From Duganella sp. 1224 (GTDB lineage: Bacteria > Pseudomonadota > Gammaproteobacteria > Burkholderiales > Burkholderiaceae_D): a DNA stretch of 64,000 bases. Positions 32,970-41,240 of the stretch are shown one piece after another. Made by a program: the position numbers and the translations under genes. The stretch is taken from assembly GCF_013408245.1 (NCBI RefSeq), contig NZ_JACBYS010000001.1, positions 682,001 through 746,000 on the forward strand, in the 5' to 3' direction. Each line of letters opens with the position of its first letter. Within the stretch, counting starts at the first letter, position 1. The notes under the pieces are model-generated. The model saw only the letters and a program-made list of their open reading frames with translations, was not told the origin of the DNA and did no database searches.

Positions 32970-33418
32970 GCCTTGGCCGCCTTGTGGATGGCCGCGCGGA
33001 TGCGCGGGTAGGTGCCGCAGCGGCAGATATTGCCGGACATGGCCTGGTCGATATCCTTGTCGGTCGGCTTGGGGATGGCCTTCAGCAGCGCGGTGGCCGC
33101 CATGATCTGGCCGGACTGGCAGTAGCCGCATTGCGGCACGTCGATCTCCGCCCATGCCGCCTGCACGCGCTTGCCCACCGCCGAGTCGCCGATGGCTTCG
33201 ATGGTGGTGATCTTCTTGTCGGCCGCCGCCGACACCGGGGTGACGCAGGCGCGGGTGGGCTGGCCGTCCAGGTGCACGGTGCAGGCGCCGCACAGCGCCA
33301 TGCCGCAGCCGAATTTGGTGCCGGACATCTGCAGTTCGTCGCGCAGGACCCATAGCAGCGGGGTATCGGCTTCGGCCTGCACGTCGACCTGCTTGCCGTT
33401 GATGTTCAATGAAGTCAT
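32966..33418 (-). CDS. iorA: (2Fe-2S) subunit of molybdenum hydroxylase, IorA-like
   Basis: Small subunit of 150 residues with two [2Fe-2S] clusters. The plant-type ferredoxin cluster is bound by [21 protein letters not shown] (Cys at about 38, 43, 46 and 58), and the C-terminal helical cluster by [10 protein letters not shown] and CRCGTYPRI. This is the size and layout of the small subunits of isoquinoline 1-oxidoreductase and aldehyde oxidase-type enzymes. It transfers electrons from the molybdenum cofactor to the cytochrome encoded next. It starts 15 bp after the large subunit stop. The gene symbol reflects family resemblance; the true substrate is not known. Confidence 0.9.
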   Translation of the reverse strand: MTSLNINGKQVDVQAEADTPLLWVLRDELQMSGTKFGCGMALCGACTVHLDGQPTRACVTPVSAAADKKITTIEAIGDSAVGKRVQAAWAEIDVPQCGYCQSGQIMAATALLKAIPKPTDKDIDQAMSGNICRCGTYPRIRAAIHKAAKA

Positions 33419-33433
33419 GTTGGTTTGCTCCTG

Positions 33434-35584
33434 TTAAGTCGGGGTTGCGGCCAGGGCCGCGGCGATCGGCAGCTTGCGCACGCGCTGGCCGGTGGCGGCG
33501 TACACCGCGTTGGCCAGCGCCGGCATCACCGCCGAGGTGCCCGGCTCGCCCATGCCGCCCGGCGCCTCGTTGCTGGCGACGATGTGCGTCTCGATCACCG
33601 GCGTTTCGTTCATGCGCAGCACCCGGTAGTCGTGGAAATTGCTTTGCTCGACGCGGCCGTCCTTGAAGGTGACGTTGCCGTATAAAGCGCCCGAGATGCC
33701 GAAGATGGCCGCGCCTTCCACCTGCGCGCGGATGGTGTCCGGATTGACGGCAACGCCACAATCGAGTGCGCACACCACGCGGCTGACGCGTACCTCGCCG
33801 TCCTCGATGTGGGCGTCCACCACCATCGCCATGTAGGTGCCGAAGGCGTATTGCACCGACAGGCCGCGTCCCGTCTTGCCGGCGCGCGGGCCCTTCCAGC
33901 CGGCCTTTTGCGCGGCCAGGCGCAGCACCTGCTCGGCGCGCGGATTCTGCTTCAGCAGTGCCAGGCGGTATTGCAGCGGGTCGGCCTTGGCGGCGGCGGC
34001 CAGTTCGTCGATGAAGCTCTCCACCACGAACACGTTGTGGGTCGGGCCGACCCCGCGCCAGAAGGCGGTGGGAATGTGCGGCGGCTCGTGGCGGGTGTAG
34101 TCGACCTTGATCGACTTGAAGGCATACGGCGGCGTTTCGGCGCCATCCAGCGTTTCCGAGTCCCAGCCGTTGTTGAAGGCGGCCGGCAGGAAGCGCCCCA
34201 GCACCGAGGAACCGGTGACGTGGTGCGACCAGGCCACCGGCGCGCCGCCGGCATCCAGACCGGCGCGGATGCGGTCGTAGAAGTAGGGGCGGAACATGTC
34301 GTGCTGGATGTCGTCCTCGCGGCTCCAGATCACCTTGACCGGGTGCCTGACCTCGCGCGCCACCCGCACCGCGCGCTCCACGCCGTCGATCTCCAGCCGG
34401 CGGCCAAAGCCGCCGCCGAGCAGGAAGTTGTGCACGGTGACCTTTTCCACCGGCAGACCGGTGACCTTGGCGGCCACGCCGCGCGCCAGCGTCATCACCT
34501 GGGTGCCGGTCCAGATCTCGCAGCTGTCCGGCGTCACGTGCACGGTGCAGTTCATCGGCTCCATCGCGGCGTGGGCCAGGAAGGGCTGTTCGTAGGTGGC
34601 TTCGATCACGCGCGCGGCATTGCGGAAGGCCTGTTCGGGGTCGCCCTCGCTGCGCACCTTGGCGCTGCCGGCATCGGCGGAGCGCACCATGTCGGCCACG
34701 ATGTCCGCGGTGCCGAGTTTGGCGTTGGGACCGTCGTCCCAGCGCAGGTCCAGTTGCTGCACGCCGCGCTGCGCGGCCGCGTAGTTGTCGGCGACGACGG
34801 CGGCGCCGTCCTCCAGCCGCACCACCTGGCGCACGCCCGGCACCTTGAGCGCGGCCGCTTCGTTCAGGCTCGCCAGGCGGCCGCCGAACACCGGCGTGAT
34901 GGCCAGCGCGGCCACTTTCATGCCCGGCAACTGGACGTCGATGCCGTATTGGGCCGAGCCATCCAGCTTGCCGTGCGTGTCGAGGCGGCGCGTGACCTTG
35001 CCGATCAGGCGGAAGTCCTTGGGGTCTTTCAGCACGATGGTTTTCGGGTCCGGCAGCGGCAGGCGCGCGGCGGCATCGGCCAGCGCGCCGTAAGGCAGCT
35101 TGCGGCCGGACGCCGCGTGGATTACGGCGCCATGCTCGGCGCGGCAACTGGCCGGGTCGACCTGCCATTGCTGCGCGGCGGCCTGCACCAGCAGCATGCG
35201 GGCGGCGGCGCCGGCCTGGCGCATCGGCATCCAGGCGGCGCGCATGGTGGTCGAGCCGCCGGTGACCTGGAAGCCCAGCGCCGGATTGACGTAGCGCTTG
35301 TCGTCGGCGCCGGCGTGCTCCAGTTGGACGTCCTTCAGGTCGACCTCCAGTTCCTCGGCGATCAGCATCGGCACCGAGGTGTACGTGCCCTGGCCCATTT
35401 CGACGTAGGGCATGGTCAGGTGGACCTTGCCGTCGGCGGTAATGCGCACCAGCGCGTTCGGCTCGAAGGCGGTGGTCGCGGCGGTGGCGGCGTCGCGGGC
35501 ACGGGCCGAGGGAATGGCGATGTGCAGCGCCAGGCCGCCGCCAGCGGCGGCCATGGCTTTCAGGAAGAGACGGCGGTCGGTCAT
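33434..35584 (-). CDS. iorB: Molybdopterin-binding large subunit, IorB-like
   Basis: Molybdenum hydroxylase large subunit of 716 residues. A twin-arginine-type signal (DRRLFLKAMAAAGGGLALHIA) suggests export of the folded holoenzyme, with the small subunit carried along. MoCo-binding landmarks are VEMGQGTYTSVPMLIAEEL, GGSTTMRAAWMPMRQAG, GGGFGRRLE, AFWRGVGPTHNVFVVESFIDELA and, at the end, GGMGEPGTSAVMPALANAVYAATGQR, where Glu is the expected active-site base. Related enzymes oxidise N-heterocycles or aldehydes. ATG 35584 overlaps the upstream hydrolase stop (ATGA). A frame-continuous extension beyond this start belongs to the hydrolase region and is not used. Confidence 0.92.
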   Translation of the reverse strand: MTDRRLFLKAMAAAGGGLALHIAIPSARARDAATAATTAFEPNALVRITADGKVHLTMPYVEMGQGTYTSVPMLIAEELEVDLKDVQLEHAGADDKRYVNPALGFQVTGGSTTMRAAWMPMRQAGAAARMLLVQAAAQQWQVDPASCRAEHGAVIHAASGRKLPYGALADAAARLPLPDPKTIVLKDPKDFRLIGKVTRRLDTHGKLDGSAQYGIDVQLPGMKVAALAITPVFGGRLASLNEAAALKVPGVRQVVRLEDGAAVVADNYAAAQRGVQQLDLRWDDGPNAKLGTADIVADMVRSADAGSAKVRSEGDPEQAFRNAARVIEATYEQPFLAHAAMEPMNCTVHVTPDSCEIWTGTQVMTLARGVAAKVTGLPVEKVTVHNFLLGGGFGRRLEIDGVERAVRVAREVRHPVKVIWSREDDIQHDMFRPYFYDRIRAGLDAGGAPVAWSHHVTGSSVLGRFLPAAFNNGWDSETLDGAETPPYAFKSIKVDYTRHEPPHIPTAFWRGVGPTHNVFVVESFIDELAAAAKADPLQYRLALLKQNPRAEQVLRLAAQKAGWKGPRAGKTGRGLSVQYAFGTYMAMVVDAHIEDGEVRVSRVVCALDCGVAVNPDTIRAQVEGAAIFGISGALYGNVTFKDGRVEQSNFHDYRVLRMNETPVIETHIVASNEAPGGMGEPGTSAVMPALANAVYAATGQRVRKLPIAAALAATPT

Positions 35585-36402
35585 GCGAGCTCCTTGCGCA
35601 GGAAGGTGTCGACCTGTTCGACGAACAGGGAGGGATACTGGAACAGCGAGCCGTGGCCCGCATCGGGGTACAAACTGAGTTGCGCGTGCGGCAGGTGCTG
35701 GAACAGGCGCACCGATTGCTCGGTCGGGAACATGGTGTCGTGGCTGCCCTGGACCACCAGCACCGGCTGTTTGATGCGCTTCAGCAGCGAGAAGCCGGGG
35801 TCGCGCCGCTCGCACCAGGTTTCAATCGCCAGGTACTGGGCGGTGAAGACCTGCGACGGCGGATTCGGTCCGGCTTCGTCGCGGAAGGTCAGGCGCTCCA
35901 GGAAGGCCTTGCCGCGCCGCTGGCTGTTGGCGCTGGGCGTGAAGAACAGGTGCAGCAGGATCTCGGCCGGGGTCTTGCCGCCGATTTCGCTGATCACCTT
36001 GCGGAAGTCGGCCGAGCCTTGGCCGGACGGGCAGCCGCCGGCCAGCACCACGCGGCGCACGGTCTGCGGCTGGTTGGCGGCGATTTCCTGCGCCAGGAAG
36101 CTGCCCAGCGAGAAGCCAAGCAGATCGACCTGGCCGAGGCCCAGCGCCTCGATCAGGGCAACCGCGTGCTGCGCCATTTCCGGCACATTGGATGGCGTGA
36201 CGCCGTGCGACGCGCCGACGCCGGCGTTGTCGAAGACGATGACCTGGCGCTGTCTGGCCAGGCCGTCGATGACCAGCGGATCCCAGTTGTCCATGGTGCC
36301 GGTGAAGTGCTGCATCAGCACCAGCGGCGGCTCGGCGCCGCGCTCGCCGACCTGGCGGTAGGCGGTCGCAATGCCATTGACCGTGATGGTGTGGGTCGTC
36401 AT
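35581..36402 (-). CDS. Alpha/beta hydrolase
   Basis: Cytosolic alpha/beta hydrolase of 273 residues, start ATG 36402 after GGAGCC. The fold is clear from LVLMQHFTGTMDNWDP, VIVFDNAGVGAS, nucleophile elbow LLGFSLGSFLAQEIA (Ser98), VLVVQGSHDTMFP and the catalytic His in YPDAGHGSLFQYP. This close set resembles non-haem peroxidase-like and ester hydrolases frequently linked with AraC or LysR regulators. It is the first gene of the molybdenum hydroxylase operon, coupled to the large subunit by a 4-bp overlap. It might open an ester or lactone formed by the oxidation; substrate unknown. Confidence 0.9.
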   Translation of the reverse strand: MTTHTITVNGIATAYRQVGERGAEPPLVLMQHFTGTMDNWDPLVIDGLARQRQVIVFDNAGVGASHGVTPSNVPEMAQHAVALIEALGLGQVDLLGFSLGSFLAQEIAANQPQTVRRVVLAGGCPSGQGSADFRKVISEIGGKTPAEILLHLFFTPSANSQRRGKAFLERLTFRDEAGPNPPSQVFTAQYLAIETWCERRDPGFSLLKRIKQPVLVVQGSHDTMFPTEQSVRLFQHLPHAQLSLYPDAGHGSLFQYPSLFVEQVDTFLRKELA

Positions 36403-36453
36403 GTGGGCTCCTTGCAGGGTGAAATGAAAAAATTATAGGAGCGCGCTCCCCGC

Positions 36454-36485
36454 AATTTGGGACGTAAATCGCGCATTTCAGGACA
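36454..36485. promoter_or_regulatory. Direct-repeat control site between hydrolase and GlxA-type regulator
   Basis: ATTTGGGAC at 36455 and ATTTCAGGAC at 36475 are similar half-sites 20 bp apart, two helical turns, as expected for an AraC-family dimer. A 12-bp palindrome GGAGCGCGCTCC (36438-36449) lies beside them, close to the start of the hydrolase operon. The GlxA-type regulator encoded next to it is the natural candidate to bind. Confidence 0.4.
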
Positions 36486-36605
36486 TGCCTGCGATATGCG
36501 GCGGCGCTAGCAAAGGCGCGGCCGCCGGTATAGCCCCCGAAAGAGGGCGGATGCCCCCGCTTACGCTGGATCGTCTTGCGGGAGAGGCGCCGCTACCATC
36601 GCCAC

Positions 36606-37538
36606 ATGAAATCAATCGCCTTTTTCATCTTCCCCGGATTCGAGCTGCTGGACTTCGCCGCCGTCACCGTGTTCGAGATGGCCAACGTGCTGTCCGGCGC
36701 GCGCCTGTACCAGCTGACGATGCTGTCGCAGGCCGGCGGCGCCATTGCCAGTTCCGCCGGGCCGGTGGTCGAGACGCGCGCCGCCGCCGACGCCCCATGC
36801 CCGCTCGACACGGTGCTGGTGTTCGGCGCGGTGGGCAGCCTGCCGACCGGCGCGGCGGCGGTGGACATGGTGCGGCGCGCCTGCATGGCGGCGCGCCGCG
36901 CCGGCAGCATCTGCACTGGCGCCGAGCTGCTGGCCGCCACCGGCCTGCTGGACGGCTGCCGTGTCACCACCCACTGGGCGCGCGCGGACGAGCTGCAACG
37001 CCGCTTCCCGCGGCTGAAGGTGGCGCCGGAAGCGATCTACGTCAGGGATGGCAAATACTGGAGTTCGGCCGGCATGACCGCCTGCATCGACCTGGCGCTG
37101 GCCATGGTGGAGCAGGACCACGGCGCCGAGCTGGTGCTGCAGATCGCGCGCCAGATGGTGATCTACCACCGCCGCGCCAGCAGCCATTCACAGTTTTCCA
37201 CGCTGCTGGAGCTGGCGCCGCGCTCCGACCCGATACAGAAGGCGCTGGCGTATGCGCGCGCGCATCTGCGGCGCCAGTTGTCGGTGGACGAGCTGGCCGG
37301 CGTGGCCAATCTGAGCCGGCGCCAGTTCACGCGCCGCTTCCGCGACGAGACCGGGCAGTCGCCGGCCAAGGCGGTGGAGTCGCTGCGCCTGGAGTCGGCG
37401 CGCGAGATGCTGGAAAATACCCGCCACACGCTGGATTACATCGCCCGCGAGGCCGGCTTCGCCCAAGTGGAGCAGATGCGGCGCGCCTTCCTGCGCGTGT
37501 GCGGCACGCCGCCGCAATCGCTGCGGCGGGCCGCCTGA
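36606..37538 (+). CDS. GlxA-type AraC-family regulator with DJ-1/PfpI domain
   Basis: Regulator of 310 residues. An amidase-like DJ-1/PfpI domain (about 3-170: IAFFIFPGFELLDFAAVTVFEMAN, GSICTGAELLAATGLLDGCRVTTHW, with the Cys-Thr-Gly elbow) is followed by a double-HTH AraC domain (about 215-305: LSVDELAGVANLSRRQFTRRF, SPAKAVESLRLESAREML, IAREAGFAQVEQMRRAFLRVCGTPPQSLR in parts). The start ATG 36606 fits the family N-terminus. It is divergent from the hydroxylase/hydrolase operon, which it probably controls through the direct repeat in between. No strong ribosome site is seen. Confidence 0.93.
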   Translation: MKSIAFFIFPGFELLDFAAVTVFEMANVLSGARLYQLTMLSQAGGAIASSAGPVVETRAAADAPCPLDTVLVFGAVGSLPTGAAAVDMVRRACMAARRAGSICTGAELLAATGLLDGCRVTTHWARADELQRRFPRLKVAPEAIYVRDGKYWSSAGMTACIDLALAMVEQDHGAELVLQIARQMVIYHRRASSHSQFSTLLELAPRSDPIQKALAYARAHLRRQLSVDELAGVANLSRRQFTRRFRDETGQSPAKAVESLRLESAREMLENTRHTLDYIAREAGFAQVEQMRRAFLRVCGTPPQSLRRAA

Positions 37539-37549
37539 ATGTCAGGTGC

Positions 37550-38830
37550 TCAATCGCGCGCGGTGCGCACGAACAGTGCGGTCAGCATGCCGAGCAGGCA
37601 GACCGCGATCACATAATAGGCTGGCGCCAGCGGATCGTTCTTCAGCATCAGCGTCACCACCACCGGCGTCAGTCCGCCGAAGATGGCGTAGGACAGGTTG
37701 TACGAGAACGACAGGCCGGAGAAGCGCACCTGCGGCGGGAAGGCCCGCACCAGCACCGACGGCACCGCGCCCACCACGCCGACGAAGAAGCCGGTCAGGC
37801 CGTACAGCGGCAGCAGCAGCTCCGGCCGCGCGCGCAGCGTGGTGTAGAACAGGTACACGCACACCGCCAGCAGCAGGGCGCCGATGAACAGCACCGGCCG
37901 GGCGCCGACGCGGTCGGCCAGCACACCATAGAAGACGCAGCCCAGCGCCAGGCCGACCGTGGCCAGGGTGTTGGCCACCAGCGAGGTGCGGGCGTCGATG
38001 TGATAAATCTTTTGCAGCAGCGCGGGCGTCATCAGGATCACCACCACGATGCCGGCCGACAGCATCCAGGTCAGCAGCATGGAGACAGTGACGGCGGCGC
38101 GGTGGCCGCGCAGCACCGACTTGAGCGGCATCTCGGCCGCCAGCGCCTTGCGCCGGGCCATTTCGGCGAACACCGGCGTCTCGTGCAGCCAGCGGCGCAG
38201 GTACATCGAACCGAGGCCGAACACGCCGCCCAGCAGGAACGGCCAGCGCCACGCGCCGGCCAGCACCTCGGCCGGCTGGTAGGCGGTATTCAGGCCGGTG
38301 GCCACCAGCGAGCCAAGCAGGATGCCGAAGGTCAGGCCGGCGGTCAGCACGCCGCAGGCGTAGCCGGTGTGGCGGGGCGGCACGTGCTCGGAGACGAACA
38401 CCCAGGCGCCCGGCACCTCGCCGCCCACTGCCGCGCCTTGCAGCACCCGCATCAGCAACAGCAGCAGCGGCGCGGCCAGGCCGATGCTGGCGTAGGTCGG
38501 CAGCAGGCCGATGGCCAGCGTCGGCACCGACATCAGCAGGATGGACAGCGTGAACATGCGCTTGCGGCCCAGCAGGTCGCCAAAGTGGGCCATGACGATG
38601 CCGCCCAGCGGCCGCACCACGTAGCCGGCGGCGAACACGCCGAAGGTTTGCAGCGTGCGCAGCCAGTCGGGCATCTCCGGCGGGAAGAACAGCTGGCCGA
38701 TGGCGTTGGCGAAAAATACAAAAATGATGAAGTCGTAGAATTCCAGGGCGCCGCCGAGGGCGGCCAGTGCCAGCGTCTTGTAATCCTGGCCGGTCAGCGG
38801 CCGGGCCGGCGAAATGGAGGTGGCGGTCAT
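37550..38830 (-). CDS. MFS transporter, metabolite:H+ symporter type
   Basis: Twelve-helix major facilitator protein of 426 residues. The N-terminus LAALGGALEFYDFIIFVFFANAIGQLFFP is the hallmark of the metabolite:H+ symporter (MHS) family, which takes up shikimate, citrate, proline/betaine or alpha-ketoglutarate. The loop 2-3 signature reads RPLGGIVMAHFGDLLGRKRMFTLSILLM. Loop 4-5 has LLLLMRVLQGAAVGGEVPGAWVFVSEHVP and the second half has GVLADRVGARPVLF. The substrate cannot be chosen from sequence. It is convergent with the GlxA-type gene (11 bp between stops) and divergent from the response regulator at 38924. Confidence 0.93.
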   Translation of the reverse strand: MTATSISPARPLTGQDYKTLALAALGGALEFYDFIIFVFFANAIGQLFFPPEMPDWLRTLQTFGVFAAGYVVRPLGGIVMAHFGDLLGRKRMFTLSILLMSVPTLAIGLLPTYASIGLAAPLLLLLMRVLQGAAVGGEVPGAWVFVSEHVPPRHTGYACGVLTAGLTFGILLGSLVATGLNTAYQPAEVLAGAWRWPFLLGGVFGLGSMYLRRWLHETPVFAEMARRKALAAEMPLKSVLRGHRAAVTVSMLLTWMLSAGIVVVILMTPALLQKIYHIDARTSLVANTLATVGLALGCVFYGVLADRVGARPVLFIGALLLAVCVYLFYTTLRARPELLLPLYGLTGFFVGVVGAVPSVLVRAFPPQVRFSGLSFSYNLSYAIFGGLTPVVVTLMLKNDPLAPAYYVIAVCLLGMLTALFVRTARD

Positions 38831-38923
38831 GTGCGCTTGTCTCTGGTGGTTGTTGCTGTGAGTGCGGATACTACCCTAGAACGAGGGATGGCGGGATGGG
38901 ACAAATTGCGTAGAATATCTGGC

Positions 38924-39559
38924 ATGAGCCTCCCGTCTTCCATCCGTGTCATGATCGTCGATGATCACCCCCTGCTGCGCGAGGGACTGCTGGCCATCCT
39001 GGCCAAGGCCCCCGACATTGAACTGGTGGCGGAAGCCGATAGCGGCGAGGAGGCGGTGGCGCGCTTTGTCGAGGTACGGCCCGACGTCACGCTGATGGAT
39101 CTGCGCATGCCGGGGCTGGGCGGCTTGAACGCCATTTCCGCCATCCGCCGCAACCGTCCCAATGCCCGTTTGATCGCCCTCAGCACTTACGCCGGCGGTG
39201 CGCTGGTGCAGGCGGCCCACAAGGCCGGCGCCTCCGGCTATCTGCTCAAGAGCATGCTGGCCGAGAATGTGCTGGACAGCATACGCACCGTGCACCGCGG
39301 GCGCGAGGTCTGGCCCTCCGAGCTGCTGGGCGGGCAGATCTACTTTGAACGCGACCGCCTGAGCTTCCGCGAACTGGATGTGCTGCGCAACGTGGCCGGT
39401 GGCCTGTCCAACCGCGCCATCGGCGACAAACTCGGCATCAGCGAGGAAACCGTCAAGAGCTATATGCGCACGGTGATGACCAAGCTGGGGGCCAACGATC
39501 GCACCCACGCCGTCACCATCTGCCTGCAGCGCGGCCTGCTGGACACCTGGGAACTGTAA
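38924..39559 (+). CDS. NarL/FixJ-family response regulator (orphan)
   Basis: Response regulator of 211 residues with an N-terminal receiver (IVDDHPLLREG, acceptor Asp in VTLMDLRMPGLGG, ALSTYAGG, YLLKSML) and a LuxR-type HTH (LSFRELDVLRNVAGGLSNRAIGDKLGISEETVKSYMRTVMTKL in parts). It is similar in build to the regulator at 5290, including ANDRTHAVTICLQRGLL against ARDRTHAVMIAMRRGYW. There is no kinase beside it, so it is an orphan here; it may be served by a Reg_prop-type kinase elsewhere. It starts 93 bp from the divergent MFS gene, without a strong ribosome site. The catalase gene follows after 20 bp. Confidence 0.93.
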   Translation: MSLPSSIRVMIVDDHPLLREGLLAILAKAPDIELVAEADSGEEAVARFVEVRPDVTLMDLRMPGLGGLNAISAIRRNRPNARLIALSTYAGGALVQAAHKAGASGYLLKSMLAENVLDSIRTVHRGREVWPSELLGGQIYFERDRLSFRELDVLRNVAGGLSNRAIGDKLGISEETVKSYMRTVMTKLGANDRTHAVTICLQRGLLDTWEL

Positions 39560-39579
39560 GCGGGACCACGCACGGCGCG

Positions 39580-40485
39580 ATGAGCACCCCCAACGGCCCG
39601 CTGCCCCTGCTCGACGCCCTGACGCGGCAAGGCGTCCACGCCGGCAAGCGCGCCAGCCACGCGCGCGGCTATTGCGCGGTCGGCCATTTCGCGCCGGACG
39701 CCGGCGCCGCCGCCTTTGCCGGCGCGCCGCTGCTGCGCGACGGCCCGCTGCCGATGACGGTGCGCTTCTCGGTGGCGGGCGGCGATCCCCACGCCTCCGA
39801 AAAAACGCGCAGCCTGCGCGGCATGGCGCTGCGCCTGCACGGCGTGTATGAAACCTATGACATCGTGCTGGTGTCGGAGCCGATCTTTTTCGCCGCCACG
39901 CCGCTGTCCTATCTGAGCTACCTGGAGGCGCATGCGGCCGATCCACGCACCGGCGTCGCCGATCCGCAGCGGCTGGCCGCCCATGCGCAACGCCATCCGG
40001 ACACCGCGCGCCTGCCGGCGCTGCTGGCGGCGCACGCGGCGCCGGCGTCGTACGCGTGCACGCCGTATCACTCGACCCACGCTTTCCTGTTCACCGGCGC
40101 CGACGGCGAGGCGCGGCCGGCGCGCATCATGGCCGAACCGCAGGCCGGCACGCAGTACCTGAGCGGCGCGCAGGAACGCCAGCTGCCGGACAGCTTCCTG
40201 GAGCGCGAGATGGACGAACGCCTGCTGCACGGGCCGATCCGCTTCCGGCTGTACGCGCAGCGGCCGGCGCAGGGCGATCCGCTCGACGATCCCAGCATGC
40301 CGTGGCGCGGGCAGGACAAGGTGCTGCTGGGCAGCCTGGTGATCAGCGCGCTGGCCGACGACAGCTGCGACCACATGGTCTTCCTGCCGACCCGGCTGCC
40401 GGCCGGCATCGCCGCCAGCGACGATCCGATCCTGCGCGCCCGCGCCGCCGCCTACGCCGCCGCCTCGCTCAAGCGCCGGCGCTAG
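39580..40485 (+). CDS. Small haem catalase/peroxidase (SrpA-like)
   Basis: Protein of 301 residues from the catalase clan, much shorter than the about 480 residues of full catalases, as in SrpA-type catalase-related peroxidases. The distal His is in KRASHARGYCAVGHF (about 27). MTVRFSVAGGDPHASEKTRSLRGMALRL is the usual FS..GG/P...D...RG-MA segment. The proximal Tyr is probably in RARAAAYAAASLKRR at the C-terminus, matching R-x3-Y-x2-S. There is no signal peptide, so it is probably cytosolic. It follows the orphan response regulator by 20 bp in the same direction and might share its transcript. The stop lies 7 bp from the end of the sdhB remnant. Confidence 0.85.
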   Translation: MSTPNGPLPLLDALTRQGVHAGKRASHARGYCAVGHFAPDAGAAAFAGAPLLRDGPLPMTVRFSVAGGDPHASEKTRSLRGMALRLHGVYETYDIVLVSEPIFFAATPLSYLSYLEAHAADPRTGVADPQRLAAHAQRHPDTARLPALLAAHAAPASYACTPYHSTHAFLFTGADGEARPARIMAEPQAGTQYLSGAQERQLPDSFLEREMDERLLHGPIRFRLYAQRPAQGDPLDDPSMPWRGQDKVLLGSLVISALADDSCDHMVFLPTRLPAGIAASDDPILRARAAAYAAASLKRRR

Positions 40486-40492
40486 CCGCAGT

Positions 40493-40988
40493 TCACAGCA
40501 TGCGGCGCGCCAGCAGGTCGCGGATGTTGCCAATGGCGGCGGCCGGATTGAGGCCCTTGGGGCAGACGTCGGCGCAGTTCATGATGGTGCGGCAGCGGAA
40601 CAGGCGGTAGGCGTCATCGACGTTGTCGAGCCGCTCCTTCAGCGCGGTGTCGCGCGAGTCGGCCATGAAGCGGTAGGCTTGCAGCAGGCCGGCCGGACCG
40701 ACGAAGCGATCGGGATTCCACCAGAACGTCGGGCAGGCGGTGCTGCAGCAGGCGCACAGGATGCACTCGTACAGGCCATTCAGCAGGTCGCGTTGTTCAG
40801 GCGATTGCAACCGCATACCCCTCGCGGCAGGAGCGGCGGCACGACAGGCTGTCGTCGATCTCGTTCTTGATGTGGGTGATCAGGTCCAGCACCATGGTAC
40901 CGCGATGGCCGTCGATGCTGTAGGTCTGCATGCGCGGCGCCGCGTCCTGGTCTGGGTCGTAGCGGTAAATCTGTAGGGTGACGGTCAT
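40493..40988 (-). pseudogene. sdhB: sdhB remnant with internal deletion and frameshift
   Basis: Two frames make up a broken succinate dehydrogenase iron-sulfur subunit. The 5' part, with GAGGAGAT before ATG 40988, reads TVTLQIYRYDPDQDAAPRMQ and runs to SCRRSCREG near 40812, then stops after AVAIA. The family resumes in another frame with [48 protein letters not shown] (in parts), [17 protein letters not shown], to the stop at 40493. Roughly 75-90 residues that carry the rest of the [2Fe-2S] site and the middle of the protein are missing. The [4Fe-4S]/[3Fe-4S] cysteines are intact. No sdhC, sdhD or sdhA is nearby, so this is an isolated, decayed extra copy rather than the working gene. Confidence 0.85.
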
Positions 40989-41102
40989 GGCGTATCTCCT
41001 CGGTGAGAAGCTTGGACCGTTGTGGCGCCGAGACGCTCATGCTGCAACGCAGTATGAATAACGCTTTACAAATTCTCAAGTTGCGCTAAAGTTCAACAAA
41101 AT

Positions 41103-41114
41103 GATAACGCTATC
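41103..41114. promoter_or_regulatory. LacI-type operator-like site 1
   Basis: GATAACGCTATC is an 11-of-12 palindrome around a central CG, in the style of LacI/GntR-family operators. The right half CGCTATC is identical to that of the site at 41190. It lies 127 bp upstream of the GntP permease start. AATAACGCTTTACA at 41057 is a weaker relative. Confidence 0.4.
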
Positions 41115-41189
41115 TTGACGCGCGTTAACCTCCTTGAATGAACAGTCTCTGGCGCATGGATGTCGCGCCGGTTGCTTCAGGCGAGGAAT

Positions 41190-41201
41190 GTTAGCGCTAT
41201 C
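41190..41201. promoter_or_regulatory. LacI-type operator-like site 2
   Basis: GTTAGCGCTATC has a perfect core palindrome TAGCGCTA and shares CGCTATC with site 1, 87 bp away. It lies 39 bp upstream of the GntP permease start, a usual place for an operator. Two sites at this spacing could allow looping. No LacI-family gene is in the window. Confidence 0.45.
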
Positions 41202-41240
41202 TGAGTCAAGGGCGACAGACAACAACACATGGAGACACAC

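Noticed and set aside
32427..35663. A single 1078-codon frame covering the cytochrome, ferredoxin subunit and part of the large subunit
   Set aside because: Only the last 180 codons (cytochrome) have a matching domain. The upstream part is out of frame with the real large and small subunits, which carry all motifs in other frames.
36485..39559. A 1024-codon open frame on the plus strand across the GlxA-type gene, the MFS gene and the response regulator
   Set aside because: Only its 3' part is the real response regulator (from 38924). The rest is low-complexity Arg/Gln/His-rich antisense or out-of-frame reading, caused by high GC at third positions.
40493..40988. Calling the sdhB 3' part a real short ferredoxin
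   Set aside because: It has no ribosome site of its own, and its start lies exactly at the deletion joint with the 5' part.
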